This document shows positions 1-10,860 of a DNA stretch of 64,000 nt, in pieces. The notes under the pieces were generated by a model. That model saw only the letters and a list, made by a program, of their open reading frames with translations, did not search any database and was not told the origin of the DNA. Within the stretch, counting starts at the first letter, position 1. Each line of letters opens with the position of its first letter. This DNA comes from Liopterus haemorrhoidalis (lineage: Eukaryota; Arthropoda; Insecta; Coleoptera; Dytiscidae): positions 61,203,379-61,267,378 of the forward strand of contig OZ020615.1 in NCBI GenBank assembly GCA_963971575.1, in the 5' to 3' direction. The position numbers and the translations under genes are program-made.

Positions 1-330
1 AAAAAATAATAAAATAACAATCTGTGACAGCTGTTTTACATATAAAATTTACAGGACCGGCTTGAAATTTAATTACCTAATATCATATTATTTGGGACAT
101 TTAAATAAATAACTTCAAAAATAACAATAATTTCGATAACTTCGAAATGTCACAATATTTGCAAAGAAAATATGTAAAGCAATATTAAATTTGGCTCAAG
201 TTATGAAGATCTGAGAGCAGGAGGGCAGTATTCAATGGCCCCCAGTATTAAATAGCCTAATTCGAAGGTATTAATATGAAATTAAACCTAGAAAACAGAT
301 ATTTTTTTACTTTTGATGTATCGTTGAAAT

Positions 331-333
<3 letters not shown>

Positions 334-373
<40 letters not shown>

Positions 374-375
374 TT
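334..375. repeat. (TTTA)n tract, LINE 3' tail
   Basis: About ten ATTT units run directly beyond the LINE 3' UTR. On the minus strand this is the expected AAAT-type tail of the retrotransposon. Confidence 0.85.
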
Positions 376-803
376 ACAATAGGGCCACGCAACAGGCAAC
401 TGCCCAATAATAGTGCGGCACAAATATAAAGAATAATTACATTAATTTAAAGTAGCAGTAACAAATAACAAAAAGCATCAAAATAATAATAAAAAAAAAA
501 AATGAAAAATAATACAAATAATTATAAAAATAATAGTAATATCATTAATAATAATAACAACATAAATAGTTCATGAAAAGAGGGTAACTTAAGATTAAAA
601 CAATAATTTAAATTACATCGTTGATAATATTTTTGAATGTAGTTAAGTTATTACAAAAAATATCCGGTGTATGTACATTTTTACATACACTGTTGTACAA
701 GGTGTCTCAAAAGAAATTTTATATTTAGTGGATCGATTAAAAAAAAAGTAAGCCGTATATAGAAAAAATGTTTATTAATTATTAAAATACACTTTTTGGG
801 GAT

Positions 804-1100
804 TTATTTCTTAAAAATAATATCGTCTAAATGTAGACCCTCGCGTTCTCGGCACTCATTTAATCGAACAGTAAAATTACTTATGACGTCTCGGCAGGTG
901 GACTCAGGGATGGCTGCCATTTCGTGACGGATATTTTCTTTCAAATGCGCCAGTGAAGTCGGTTTATTGGCGTAAACTTTAGATTTAAGATAACCCCATA
1001 GGAAAAAGTCCATAGGGGTTAAATCTGGACTGCGTGGAGGCCAATTTATGTCACCTCTCCGGGAGATCAATTTGCCTGAGAAAATTTCACGAGCTGGCAT
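804..1100 (-). pseudogene. Mariner transposase C-terminal part
   Basis: The frame gives WPPRSPDLTPMDFFLWGY, which holds the third catalytic Asp, then a C-terminal tail ending DDIIFKK. It is out of frame with the N-terminal part across the deletion junction at about 1082-1093. Confidence 0.85.
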
Positions 1101-1497
1101 CTTGGGGCTTTAATTCTTGCACCAATTGAATTTTATAGGGGTGCAGCTTTAGGTCTTTGTGCATAATGCGATGTAATGATGATCTATGCACATTTAAAGC
1201 ACTTGCGCGCTTCCGAATTGAAAGGTTCGGGTCGTCACGAACAGACTGATTAACATTCTCCACGTTTTCTACCGTTCTTGATGACCTAGGTCGCCCGGAT
1301 TTTGATTTATCCAGTGTTGTACCAGTCTCTTCAAACTTTTTAACCCAATATCGAATGAGAGGAATGCTTGGCGCATCATTTAAGTGGCGAAAACCTCGAA
1401 TACTGCAGAATTTTCTACGCGCTACAGTCGCCGAATCACCGTTTTTGTAAAACTCTCGCACGCATAACGCGCGGTCTGCTCCCGAGAAACGCTCCAT
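1090..1497 (-). pseudogene. Mariner transposase N-terminal DNA-binding part
   Basis: It starts [16 protein letters not shown] and runs through a paired helix-turn-helix region ([17 protein letters not shown], then [19 protein letters not shown]) to [15 protein letters not shown], typical of DUF4817 transposases. It stops at the internal deletion. It is read in frame with the upstream LINE RT because the TIR between them is open, giving an artificial 667-residue fusion. Confidence 0.85.
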
Positions 1498-3105
1498 AGC
1501 AACTGAATTCCCAAGAGCCAGGCTACCGATTGACATAACCCCCGCACCCCTCGGATACGTTGCGTTCACGCAGTAAGCTAAATAAATATAAAATTTCTTT
1601 TGAGACACCTTGTATAACAAAGACATTCGCACAACCGGAGAATTCATGGCAGAATTAGTATTAATATGTGATAAATAAAATATGTCATTGATTCTGGTAT
1701 TATAGTTGGGTGTGCGAATACCAAACTTAGACAACAGGTCAGGACAATCTACTTCATTATTCAAAATTTTATATAAGAACATACAGTCAATGACACGTCT
1801 TCTGTGCTCCAATGTTTTTAAATTAAATTCAGTATCTGGAAATTTGTAACTGATAAAATTAGTAAACTTATTTTGAATACTTTCCATACGTTTTATATAT
1901 ACATCATACTGAGGGTTCCAACAGGATGAAGCATATTCAAGTTGACTTCTAATTAAAGAAAAATATAGTAATAGAAGCGTCTTTGGATTAGTAAATATCC
2001 TACCAGTTCTAATTAGAAATCCGAGCATCTTATAAGATTTTTGAATGATATTATTAATATGAACATCAAATATTAATTTCGAATCGATAGTGACGCCTAA
2101 GTCTTTAATTGTATTAACTTTAACCAGGGTTTTATCATTAATATTATAATTAAATTCAAACATGTATCTATTACGCGAAAAAGTTATATGAAAACATTTA
2201 GATATGTTTAATTTAAGTTTATTTTCTTTACAATATTTAATTAACCGGGTGACATCCTCTTGTATTTTAACACAATCATTGTGTGATGTAATCTGTTTGA
2301 AAATTTTTAAATGATCAGCATATAAGAGGAATTTTGAATTTTGAAAACAGAAGTAAATATCATTTATAAAAATGTTGAATAGTAAAGGCCCTAGGTGCGA
2401 ACCCTGGGGAACTCCAGATGAAATTTTGTTATAATTTGAAGTAAATCCATTAATTGTTACACATTGTTCACGGTCTGTGAGATAAGATCTAAACCAAGCA
2501 AGCAAACATCCACCCACACCGAATCCAGCAAGTTTATGTAATAAAATATTATGGTCAATAGTATCAAATGCCTTGCTGAAATCAGTGTAAATAGAATCTA
2601 CCTGCAAGCGATTATCCATGGATTTAAGTATATAATCAGTATATAAAATTAAATTGCTGTTGACTGAGCGTTTGGGAAAAAAACCATGTTGTTCATTAAT
2701 AATACGTGACTTCACAAAAGAAAATAAAGATTTGTACACTAATTTTTCAAAAACTTTCTCGAATATCGATAGCTTTGAAATTGGTCTATAATTCTCGATA
2801 ATATTTTTTTTACCGTTTTTAAATACAGGCACTATCAGAGCTCTTTTCCACATACTAGGAAAAACGGATTCACTTATAGATTTATTAAAAATGATTGATA
2901 AGGGTTCCGATAGTGACTGTCCGCATCTTTTTATAAAGAGAGATGGTATATTATCTGAACCAGCTCCTTTATTAATATCAAGTTGCATAATACATTCAAA
3001 TACCTGATCACTGCTGAATGACAAATTAGAAAGGTTAAGTGTTACAGATTGTTCATCAATATATGTTATAGTAGATGGAGGAGTATACACCTCTATATAT
3101 GAAAT

Positions 3106-3330
3106 AAATATATGAAATAAATTAAAAATATAATAGGTCCTAAATGAGACCCTTGCGAGACACCTGAAGTAATATTTTTAAAGTTTGAAGTGAAGTCGTT
3201 AATGGTGACCAATGTATACCAAATTTTTACAAAAATATTTGACTCTCTAATATATGTGTTTATCAACTTCAAAATAATTATGGAAAGAGGGACAGCTAAC
3301 CACCATGGCTATCATAAGCTTTAGATACGT
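3106..3330 (-). pseudogene. Shard of a second LINE RT related to the neighbouring LINE
   Basis: Minus-strand translation in broken frames gives SKAYDS near 3310, then [16 protein letters not shown] and [15 protein letters not shown]. These match the equivalent RT segment of the adjacent LINE ([27 protein letters not shown]). It is an older, more decayed relative lying head-to-tail with the first. Confidence 0.65.
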
Positions 3331-3751
3331 CACTTCTTCTTCTTCTTCAGCCCATTAACGTCTCACAGTAGTCTCACCAAGCTGTAGTTTTCAGTACAAT
3401 ACTGCTACTTTATATTGGTCTTTCACTCGGAAGACTGAAGTTTCAGGTCTATAATTCCCACGGTGACCTAGTCCAGGTTGGGAGGGGTGATATTGTCACG
3501 TGGGTGGTTAAATGTAAATGCAACTCTTGATTTTAACAATACAATTTATTAAAGAATTATAAATTTACAGTGTTATTGTAAGATTGTATTCATCATAGAT
3601 CTGATACTTATTTTAAACTAATTTTGGGGTGCTGATTTCAAAAATGTTAACAGTTTCTACCTATCACGTCAAATGTTTGTTCTATCGTATTTTGTGATTG
3701 TGGGACAGCAGAGCGAGAGATTATTAGCATTGGACTCAGAAAAATTGGCCG
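3331..3751. other. Unassigned stretch
   Basis: AT-rich, with a short CTTCTTCTTCTTC run near 3331. I see no gene, terminal repeats or tRNA-like sequence. Confidence 0.4.
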
Positions 3752-4387
3752 GTGAGAATAGATTTAAATGTTGGAGACCCAAACATAATACACAAACCTT
3801 TGGTGGAGCGAACAAAAATGATTTTCCCCCCTCTTCATATTAAACTCGGTCTAATGAAGCAGTTTGTAAAAGCGTTGAACAAAGATGGTGACTGTTTCAA
3901 ATATATATCTGAAACATTTCAAAGTCTCAGTAATGAGAAGCTAAAAGCTGGCATTTTTGACGAACCACAAATTAGAAAATTAGTGAATGATCCACATTTC
4001 ACTGTACATATGGATGATATGGAGAAGAATGCATGGCAGTCTTTCGTGGCGCTCATCAAAAATTTTCTTGGGAATAAAAAAGCCGAAAACTATGTGGAAG
4101 TCATTGAAAATTTGATTGAAAATTTGATTGAAAATTATCATCATCTGGGGTGCAACATGAGAGTGAACCTTCATTTTTTAAACAGTCATCTTGACAAATT
4201 TCCTGTCAATCTTGGAGATGTTAGTGATGAACAGGGTGAACGTTTCCATCAGGATTTAAAAGAGATGGAGAGACATTATCAAGGAAGTTAGGATACTCAC
4301 ATGATTGACTACTGTTGGAGTATTAAAAGAGACTTATCGGGAATGGTGCACTCCAGAAGATCTTATAAACGACCATTTAATCCTTAA
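3752..4387 (+). pseudogene. Transposon-type protein fragment, unassigned superfamily, one stop
   Basis: The frame reads PPLHIKLGLMKQFVKALN (from about residue 26), then LKAGIFDEPQIRKL, NAWQSFVALIKNFLGNKKA, and VSDEQGERFHQDLKEMERHYQG. From memory this resembles a protein often seen repeatedly in arthropod genomes and probably carried by transposons; I cannot name the superfamily. After Gly178-Ser179 a TAG stop (4289-4291) sits where the family usually has Trp; the same frame then continues DTHMIDYCWSIKRDLSG to a stop at 4387. ENLIENLIEN near residue 119 is a small in-frame duplication. The N-terminal part is missing. Confidence 0.6.
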
Positions 4388-4616
4388 ATTATTTTTTATT
4401 TTTATTTTAACACTCCAATGCATGAAAATGTAATTAAAACTGTTCTCATTTTCTTTCTTTCACTATAAATAAAATTTTAAGAATATTTTCTAATTATTTA
4501 GTCCTTATTGTTCGCCAAATTCGTACCAATTACAGTATCAACGTCTAAAATTAAACGATAGAAGCATTATTTGGCCGAAAATATGTATTTGTTGTAGAGC
4601 AAAAATCTGATGTGAT

Positions 4617-4817
4617 ACGCAAAAACTGATGTGATATTTGAGTTCAGCAGCACCAAATTAGTAAGAAACAAGTCTTAAATGTAAGCAAAAATTGTGTTGA
4701 CCAGTGTTATCAATGAGGGTGAGGTGATAAGGACAAAATCAATCCATGCCGTGGCAGGGTTTCGAACCCAGAACGAGAAGCAGGGTCATTACCTCTGCGC
4801 TACTGAGGTCGGCAGTA
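4617..4817 (-). repeat. tRNA-derived SINE-like element
   Basis: Minus strand from 4815 to 4744 resembles a tRNA: acceptor-like GCCG/CGGC ends, an A-box-like TAGCGCAGAGGTAATG and a B-box-like GGGTTCGAAACCC forming a 3-bp stem with a TTCGAAA loop. A non-tRNA tail follows toward 4617. Extra bases and poor stems argue against a working tRNA. Confidence 0.55.
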
Positions 4818-5463
4818 AACGATACGTCACTACAGCTACTTAATTAAAATTTCCTTTTAAAAATCAACACTAACAATTGACTAGAACCGTCTCTGTTGAG
4901 AAAAGCTAGCTTGCTCTGTATACGTTGTCGAGTAATTAGCCATACAGGTAGCATGAACAAGTTCCCTAATTACACAGTGAAAACATCTTTCGAGGTGGCT
5001 ATCGTTATGAAAACGACAATTTAGAAATTCCAATTTTTTCTACCAAGTATTAAGCACTGAAGGAAACATAATTACAGAGTATGAAGAACAGTACTTCCTT
5101 GCTGAATGTTCGTAATTGCCGTATAGGGTGTATCGAGGTGATTTGGCAACTGGTTGTATAAGAACAAAGACCCTTCCAATCCGCTCTAGATCGCTAGATC
5201 ACAAATGTTAACTTCAATTCACATTCAAGTTAATACAGGATGGGTGTGTATTAATGATTAGTTATGTTAAAATTATTTGATGAGTATATTCTTGCAAGAA
5301 CGAAGGATGAATAAGGCTTTTGCAAAGTGATCTTTAATACTAGTTATTATATTCTAAAATTTTATGTCTAAGTAAATGTTTTGTTAATATTTAATATAAT
5401 AATAGTTACATGAATTTAAAAATTATTGAAAATTATTAACAGTTACTATTATTTTAAATTTTA
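4818..5463. other. Unassigned AT-rich stretch
   Basis: No reading frame or recognisable repeat was found. Confidence 0.4.
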
Positions 5464-5799
5464 CTATAGTGCGTTCAAAGGTGAGTTTGCAGTATAGCTC
5501 TTCTGGCAAATGGGAGCGGTGTTGCCAAATGTTGTAAAAGTGTCAAATGTGTCAATTATAATAATATGAAAAACTCGTATGATTTACAAAAATGAACTCT
5601 TATAAAACTCAAAATAACACTCAACAAAAACAAATGCCCATTTGTAGAATACTGTGTCTTCACAGATCAGCGCGTTTTAGAGCTGGCAACGTCGACAAGC
5701 AAGAAAAGGATAGAGTCATTGTGTAAACCTATTAGAGAGTATGAAAAAGAACTACTCCATATGTCCTGTACTGCAAACTCACCTTTGAACGTACTATAG
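5464..5799. mobile_element. MITE with 25-30 bp terminal inverted repeats
   Basis: The left end (CGTTCAAAGGTGAGTTTGCA) is the inverted match of the right end (TGCAAACTCACCTTTGAACG). CTATAG flanks both sides, so a TA target duplication is possible. There is no coding capacity. Confidence 0.75.
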
Positions 5800-5900
5800 G
5801 TTATTACCTGTGAACAATGACGGATTTATAATATAAAAATTTCAATTGTTTGTATATGTATTTGGTTTTATTTTTTAACCTATGTTAATTTCGTCGCCGG

Positions 5901-6028
5901 TCAGCTAATCACGGGACAGGATATCACCAGTTAGCCAATCACGGGAGAGGGTGTCACCTGTCAGCCAATCAAGAAACAGGGTGTCCCCAGTTAGCCAATC
6001 ACGAGAACCTTAGAAAAAATTGACGTCA
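5901..6028. promoter_or_regulatory. Four 30-bp tandem CCAAT-box repeats followed by a CRE
   Basis: The word TCAGCCAATC (variants TTAGCCAATC and TCAGCTAATC) recurs at 5901, 5931, 5961 and 5991, exactly 30 bp apart, each followed by an ACGGGA-type spacer. A palindromic TGACGTCA lies at 6021-6028. CCAAT (NF-Y) arrays with a CREB/ATF site are typical of promoters. No gene or element that it would serve is visible. Confidence 0.5.
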
Positions 6029-6030
6029 TA

Positions 6031-6770
6031 GTGTTACCGACACTACATACAGACACTTGCTAATATAGCTATTCATAAACTTTTTATTATTAAAACGCTT
6101 CATTTTTACTCAGTACATTACATTTATATTGTTAAAACTAAAAATAATTTGAGACATTTAATTATGCCTACGAAACCCTAGACATTTCTGTATGTAATTA
6201 AATTGGTAGATTCTTAGAGAATAAATCTGCAAAATATTGTTTATATCGATCAAAGCATATAGGATTGTCTAGAATTTCTTGTTAATGCCTACGAAACCCT
6301 AGACATTTCATCTCGCAGATTACCCGCGGATATCATATTAAATTTAAAAAAAATAAATAAAAATATCTTAAAATTCTTGAAATCGTCATATAACTTTCAT
6401 CTTTTAATAATAGGATGAATTTAAGAATTTAGTTTTATTATTAAGAACTTATTTTTTTTTAATTTTCTGATCTTATAGGATTTTCCTTGTTATTTATTGG
6501 TCATAAATGTGATAAATTAATCTGTTTAATTATTTCTAAATATCGCTGCTCTAAAATAATAGTGAGATATCTTAAAAAAATAAGTTTCAGAGATATTGCT
6601 GTTTAAAGTTTTACATTTTATAAAAAACTTGGTTTAAGAGTCAAATAATTGTAAATTCCATCTTTATTTTTTAAATCTATATAATCTCAGTACGACGTCA
6701 GATAGAAAACATATTTCTGGACCAAGTAATATTAATGTGATAAAATTTTAGTAGTGTTTTAAAACAACCA
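6031..6770. other. AT-rich stretch with a duplicated short motif
   Basis: The phrase TGCCTACGAAACCCTAGACA occurs near 6164 and 6284. Its core CCTACGAAACCCT resembles the end sequence of the R1 repeat family. Nothing else is recognised. Confidence 0.4.
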
Positions 6771-6824
6771 TATGCCAAATAAGGTGAAACATGTTAGATA
6801 TTTCCAAACAGAGAGCAAATCCTG

Positions 6825-6925
6825 TGCGGATTGGATGGGGATTTTATATTTACAAAGGCTGCGGATGCGGATCGCATGCGGATCCTGTCTATGCGGATGC
6901 GGATACAGAAAAACGTATCCGCGCA
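6825..6925. repeat. GCGGAT-rich repeat fragment
   Basis: GCGGAT and its complement ATCCGC recur several times in about 100 bp, probably a piece of a MITE with GCGGAT-rich arms. Confidence 0.4.
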
Positions 6926-6940
6926 GTGCTCTGTCTATAA

Positions 6941-7542
6941 TACCCTTTTCACACTAGATCTTTAAGACGAGTGAACTTAAAGTTCACCTATGTTTAAGAT
7001 CGGTATGCTTTCACACTTGATGTTTAAATCTCTGGTGCTGTCATCAGCTGCAGTAATTTTGTCCTTAAGTTACCGTCATGAAATTACCAGTTTTGAACTG
7101 TCTGCGCAGATGCACATTTTGAATTATTATAAACAATTAAGGATATTTCATTTCATTCTACAATAAAGGCACTATAATAAAGAATATATTACACCTGTAT
7201 TAACATGTAAGTCGATACATTTTATCTCAATTATTGTAGCTCTGTATTTTATTAAACACATTATTAAAATAAATAATTTTATTATAACAATAAGTATAAA
7301 CTTCTTATAACGTCGATATAATACAGTATTCTTGTTTATGATAATATAAAATGTTGACAGCACAAATTCAAGGAGTATTTTTTTATAATAGAAATTAAGT
7401 TGGCAATGCGGACGATGTTTAAGACGAAGATCTCTGTCTTAAACATCAGTCGTGTTTAGACGAGGCCGTACGGTTTCACATTAGCGTTTAAAGATACATT
7501 CACTTAAACATCCGATCTTAAAGATCTAGTGTGAAAAAGGTA
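6941..7542. mobile_element. PIF/Harbinger-type MITE, copy 1
   Basis: Ends TACCCTTTTCACACTAGATC and its inverse, with a 3-bp TAA duplication at 6938-6940 and 7543-7545, as expected for Harbinger (TWA targets). The copy at 43739-44339 is nearly identical. The 63-residue frame inside it is shared by both copies only because the DNA is; it is not a gene. Confidence 0.85.
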
Positions 7543-7749
7543 TAAGCAAGTCACAATTATAATTAAATATTTCTTCATAAAAATAAGTTAATTTAGTTCT
7601 TGTAATTCACACGAAACAGTTTATTGAGATCATTGTAACTCTTATAATTCCACCGTTCCCTTTCATTAATTGAATTTATAACATTATTAATAGTGTCCCA
7701 TTAAAAACAACAGCTATATAAGCAGTGTCCATCAATAACGGTCCTTATT

Positions 7750-7990
7750 CAAAGCACCCTTAGTTACCCTTTAAAATCACCACCCTCTTGTGCGGTATTC
7801 GGTGTCCCCGGTAAGAACGCACAGCCAAGACATTAACAGACCGTAGTGCGGTATGGTGACCGGCCGTTAGTGGCCGCTGCGCCTGTTTTTCACAGGCCGT
7901 CCCGTGGTATGGCTGTTTGTCTCCGCTGCGGTCACTAGCACATGTGCCGTTAAGGGCGCTCGCCTGTCTCAACGGGTTAACTTATTGTCC
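7750..7990. other. GC-rich unexplained island
   Basis: About 240 bp of markedly higher G+C with local inverted words such as ACCGGCCGTTAGTGGCCG. No convincing protein or RNA match. It could be part of an unrecognised element. Confidence 0.35.
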
Positions 7991-8271
7991 GGCATCAACA
8001 ACTTACGAGAGTTTGTTAAGAAAAGAGGAATGGCACTGACCAGTGCGGAATGAATTAAAGGGATCTGCATATACGAGGGATGCTTCTAAAATTAGTTATG
8101 GTTTGGTCATTGAACTGACTTGGTGTCTTAAGTCAACAGGGAGGACAATACTGCGTGGATAGAATTTATTACCATCTTGAAATTTAACCATGTCCAATTT
8201 TGGGATGATTTTTAACACATTTCTAGAAGGTTCTGGAATTTATTACTCCCTCTGTCGGAAAATATGGTATA

Positions 8272-8777
8272 TACCGTATATTCCGGCGTATAACGCGCAC
8301 CTCAAATCTGAATAGATTTAATTTAATTTTTGCATGTATTCCTCGTATACCGCGCACCCTTATAATCTGCTTTCCTGGAAACACTTTTATGCCAATATTC
8401 CTTCATAACAACCGTATATATAAACTAATGACGAAAGTACATCTGAATTTGATGATATACCTGATAATATTAGCGAAGACGAATTTGATGAACTTTTTAT
8501 GTCATAATGAAGATTATTTAAATTAATAATTGAGGTAATTTTTTTATTATGTATATAAATAATATAAATAAATATGTATAAATTTAGATAGTTTAGTTGA
8601 TTAGTATTTATATTATGTATTCATTATATAACAGGAATCCTATTTATACCCTATTTACACTATTACCATTCTAATCTTCGAACGGGTAAGTTTTATACCC
8701 GGCGTATAACGCGCACCCAACAAATTTAACAAAACTTTCAATGTTAAAAGTGCGCGTTATACGCCAGAATATACGGT
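8272..8777. mobile_element. Tigger/pogo-like non-autonomous element
   Basis: Inverted ends read ACCGTATATTCCGGCGTATA and its near inverse (TATACGCCAGAATATACGGT), continuing into ACGCGCAC. Inside, at 8433-8507, the + strand encodes ESTSEFDDIPDNISEDEFDE then LFMS and a stop, like the acidic C-terminal tail of Tigger-type transposases. The DDE domain is lost. Confidence 0.7.
8433..8507 (+). pseudogene. Acidic C-terminal tail of a Tigger-like transposase
   Basis: A 24-residue Asp/Glu-rich piece ends at TAA within the element at 8272-8777. The assignment rests on composition and element ends, so it is tentative. Confidence 0.4.
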
Positions 8778-8824
8778 ATTTAATTTTTTTTCTTGTCCAA
8801 AAATATGATATACATTTACAATTT

Positions 8825-8990
8825 TAATTAGGCTTATCGTACGTCCCGGAATTAGGATATCGTATTTGACCGGGATTGTCCCGGTATGAAGGTATGGTCC
8901 CGGCGTCCCGGCCAGTTTGTTTTTTTGTACCGGATATTTCGTAAAAATTAAAAAATGCAAAAAGTACAGTCTCGGAAAATGGCGATTAGA
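8825..8990. mobile_element. Fragment of the GTCCCGG hAT-like MITE family
   Basis: Repeated GTCCCGG words and a T-run resemble the element at 42230-42489. Clean ends were not found. Confidence 0.4.
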
Positions 8991-9479
8991 CAACTATGGG
9001 CTATTCCAAACGTTTAGACGGAACTAGATTTTGAAATCTAGTAATTTTTATGTATTATTTCGGACTTTTAGTCATTTTATTTAAGCTTTGTAAATCATAC
9101 TCACATTGCAAATTCTAACTTAAATTGATTGTCATTATAAAATGTCCTTTTCATTGCATTTGAATTGTTTGTCATTCTTAATAAAAATTTCCCATTTACT
9201 TATTTTTTTGTCTTCAAAATATGAAAAAATGTAAATTTTTTTGACATATGTCATTCGTTTCCATTGTTTCACTGTTGGAATTTTAAATTTTCACATACCA
9301 AACGTGAAACATGAAATAACCCAAGCAAGGTCACTTCTCGTGACAACCTAAAGAACGAAATTCTAAGGCTGAAAATGTATCAGTATGTCAATTTTCCAAC
9401 AAAATTTAAAAAAAAGAAATCCTCAAAATTTACAATTTTGGTCAAAAAAATTTTGACTTCGATTTTAGCCAAAATATAA

Positions 9480-9760
9480 TTTTATGCTAATTTTAAGATG
9501 AGGATTATGAAAAAAATAATTTAAAAATTCATGCTTACCTAGTTTTTGAATTAGTGCCGATTTGGGTCAGTTTTTTGCCTATAAATCCAAAACTTTTGCC
9601 CAAACTTCAAATTGGACCAAATTTTATTGATCTATGACCAAAAATACATACTTATACCAATTTTCAATAAAATCGGAGACAATTTTTTTTCCTTCAAAAA
9701 CACGATTTTTTTAAGGTCTACCCCTTACGATTTTTTCGATTTTTGGCCATTTTCAAGGGT
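9480..9760. repeat. Repeat R4, copy 1
   Basis: Phrases such as GCTAATTTTAAG..GAGGATTATGAAAAAAA, TTTTGCC and AAAATCGGAGAC recur in the same order at 63380-63660, indicating a dispersed repeat with no visible coding. Confidence 0.45.
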
Positions 9761-9799
9761 TTTGGATTACTGCTCCTAAAAAACTTAAAAACTGGTTTA

Positions 9800-10600
9800 T
9801 TAAAGCCCAAATTTTTTCTTAGACTAAACAATGTAGTAGAATTTTAAAAATTCAAACCGCAGATTTCTATCCCTAAACATTTTTTAGTTATAATTTATCA
9901 AAATTTTCAAAAAATTTAAAAAAAAAGTAAAAATTTTCAAAAATTTTTTTTGTTTAAAAATTCGTTTACAAGTCAATTAGGACCTCAAGATTTCAAAAAT
10001 TTTAACCGCAGGTCTTTATCGCATTTCGTTTTTGAGATACGTACATGCAAAGATGCAAATTTCTGTAAATCACGCCATATTAAAATTTGTCATAATCTTA
10101 AAATACGGGAACGGAATAAGGCCTCAAATTTTTTCTAGATTAAATAATCTATGAAAAATCCAAAAATTCTAACCCCAGGTCGATTTCTCTAACCGTTTTT
10201 GAGTTGTGATTTTTTTTTAATTCACAATTTTCACATATAATGTAATTTATGCCATTAAATAAATTGTCATAATATCAAAACACTTTAAGCGATTAAAGCC
10301 CTAAATTTTTTCTAGACTAAATAAAATATGTGAAATCCAAAATTTTCAACCGCAGGTCGCTATCTCTAACAGTTTTTGAGTTGTACCTGTTTTTAATACA
10401 CAATTTTCACAAATAATGTAAATAATGCCATTAAATAAAATTGTCATATTCTCAAAATATGTTAAACAATTAAAGCCCCAAATTTTTTCTTTAGACAAAG
10501 TAAAATACAGAGAATCCAAAAATTCTAACTAGAGGTCTCTGTCTCTAACCGTTTTCGAGTTGTGCTTTTTTTAATTCATTCTCTCCAAATTTTTATCTAA
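9800..10600. repeat. Diverged tandem repeat, about 150-180 bp units
   Basis: The phrase AATTCAAACCGCAG..CTAT (variants TTTAACCGCAGGTC, TCTAACCCCAGGTC, TTCAACCGCAGGTC) recurs near 9853, 10000, 10169, 10347 and 10527, each preceded by AAATTTTTTCTAGACTAAA-like DNA. The same units occur at 45415-46140, next to an R1 end. Confidence 0.7.
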
Positions 10601-10860
10601 TTGAAAAATTGAACAAATAAGTTTTGTTTGCTTATTGTAAACAATTTATTTTATATATTTTTTTCTGTTAAGTCAATAATAAGACATATGTTTTAAGTTT
10701 TTTAATAAAAAGTTTTAACCTCGAAACACTCCCATAGAATAAAAATTTTGAAATGCTTTATAGCCTATGTAATTTATGGTTATTAATACGTAATGTAGTC
10801 ATTTAGATGGGTTTCGTTGGGCGCAAATAGCCTTTGTTGCTGTGCGCCAAAAAAAATTAA

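Larger units (their letters stand above)
698..1612 (-). mobile_element. Internally deleted Tc1/mariner-family element, copy 1
   Basis: Inverted ends starting CAAGGTGTCTCAAAA are flanked by TA at 696-697 and 1613-1614, the target duplication of this superfamily. The element is 915 bp and sits inside the LINE 3' region. The minus strand encodes the N-terminal helix-turn-helix (DUF4817-type) part from 1497 to about 1090 and the C-terminal part from 1100 to 804. The central DDE region holding the first two catalytic Asp residues is gone. The copy at 22797-23712 is almost identical. Confidence 0.9.
334..3105 (-). mobile_element. 5'-truncated CR1/jockey-like non-LTR retrotransposon, interrupted by a mariner
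   Basis: The minus strand encodes a reverse transcriptase from 3090 to about 1613 (residues 1-493 of a 667-residue frame). Motif A is YTDFSKAFD (169-177), followed by [14 protein letters not shown], then the catalytic box reads YADH instead of YADD (257-260; His codon at 2311-2313), so the enzyme is probably dead. After the RT comes the usual thumb/connection block ending in [20 protein letters not shown]. The 3' UTR continues below the mariner insertion (697 to about 376) and ends in a TAAA-type tail at 334-375. The endonuclease and ORF1 are missing, as in normal 5' truncation. The clade is assigned only from general RT appearance. Confidence 0.85.

Noticed and set aside
4744..4815. Functional tRNA gene on the minus strand
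   Set aside because: A and B boxes are present, but the stems are weak and a non-tRNA tail follows; a SINE fits better.
7172..7363. Identical 63-residue frames at 7172-7363 and 43970-44161 that look like a duplicated gene
   Set aside because: Both lie wholly inside copies of one Harbinger MITE; identity comes from the DNA repeat, and the frame has no domain.
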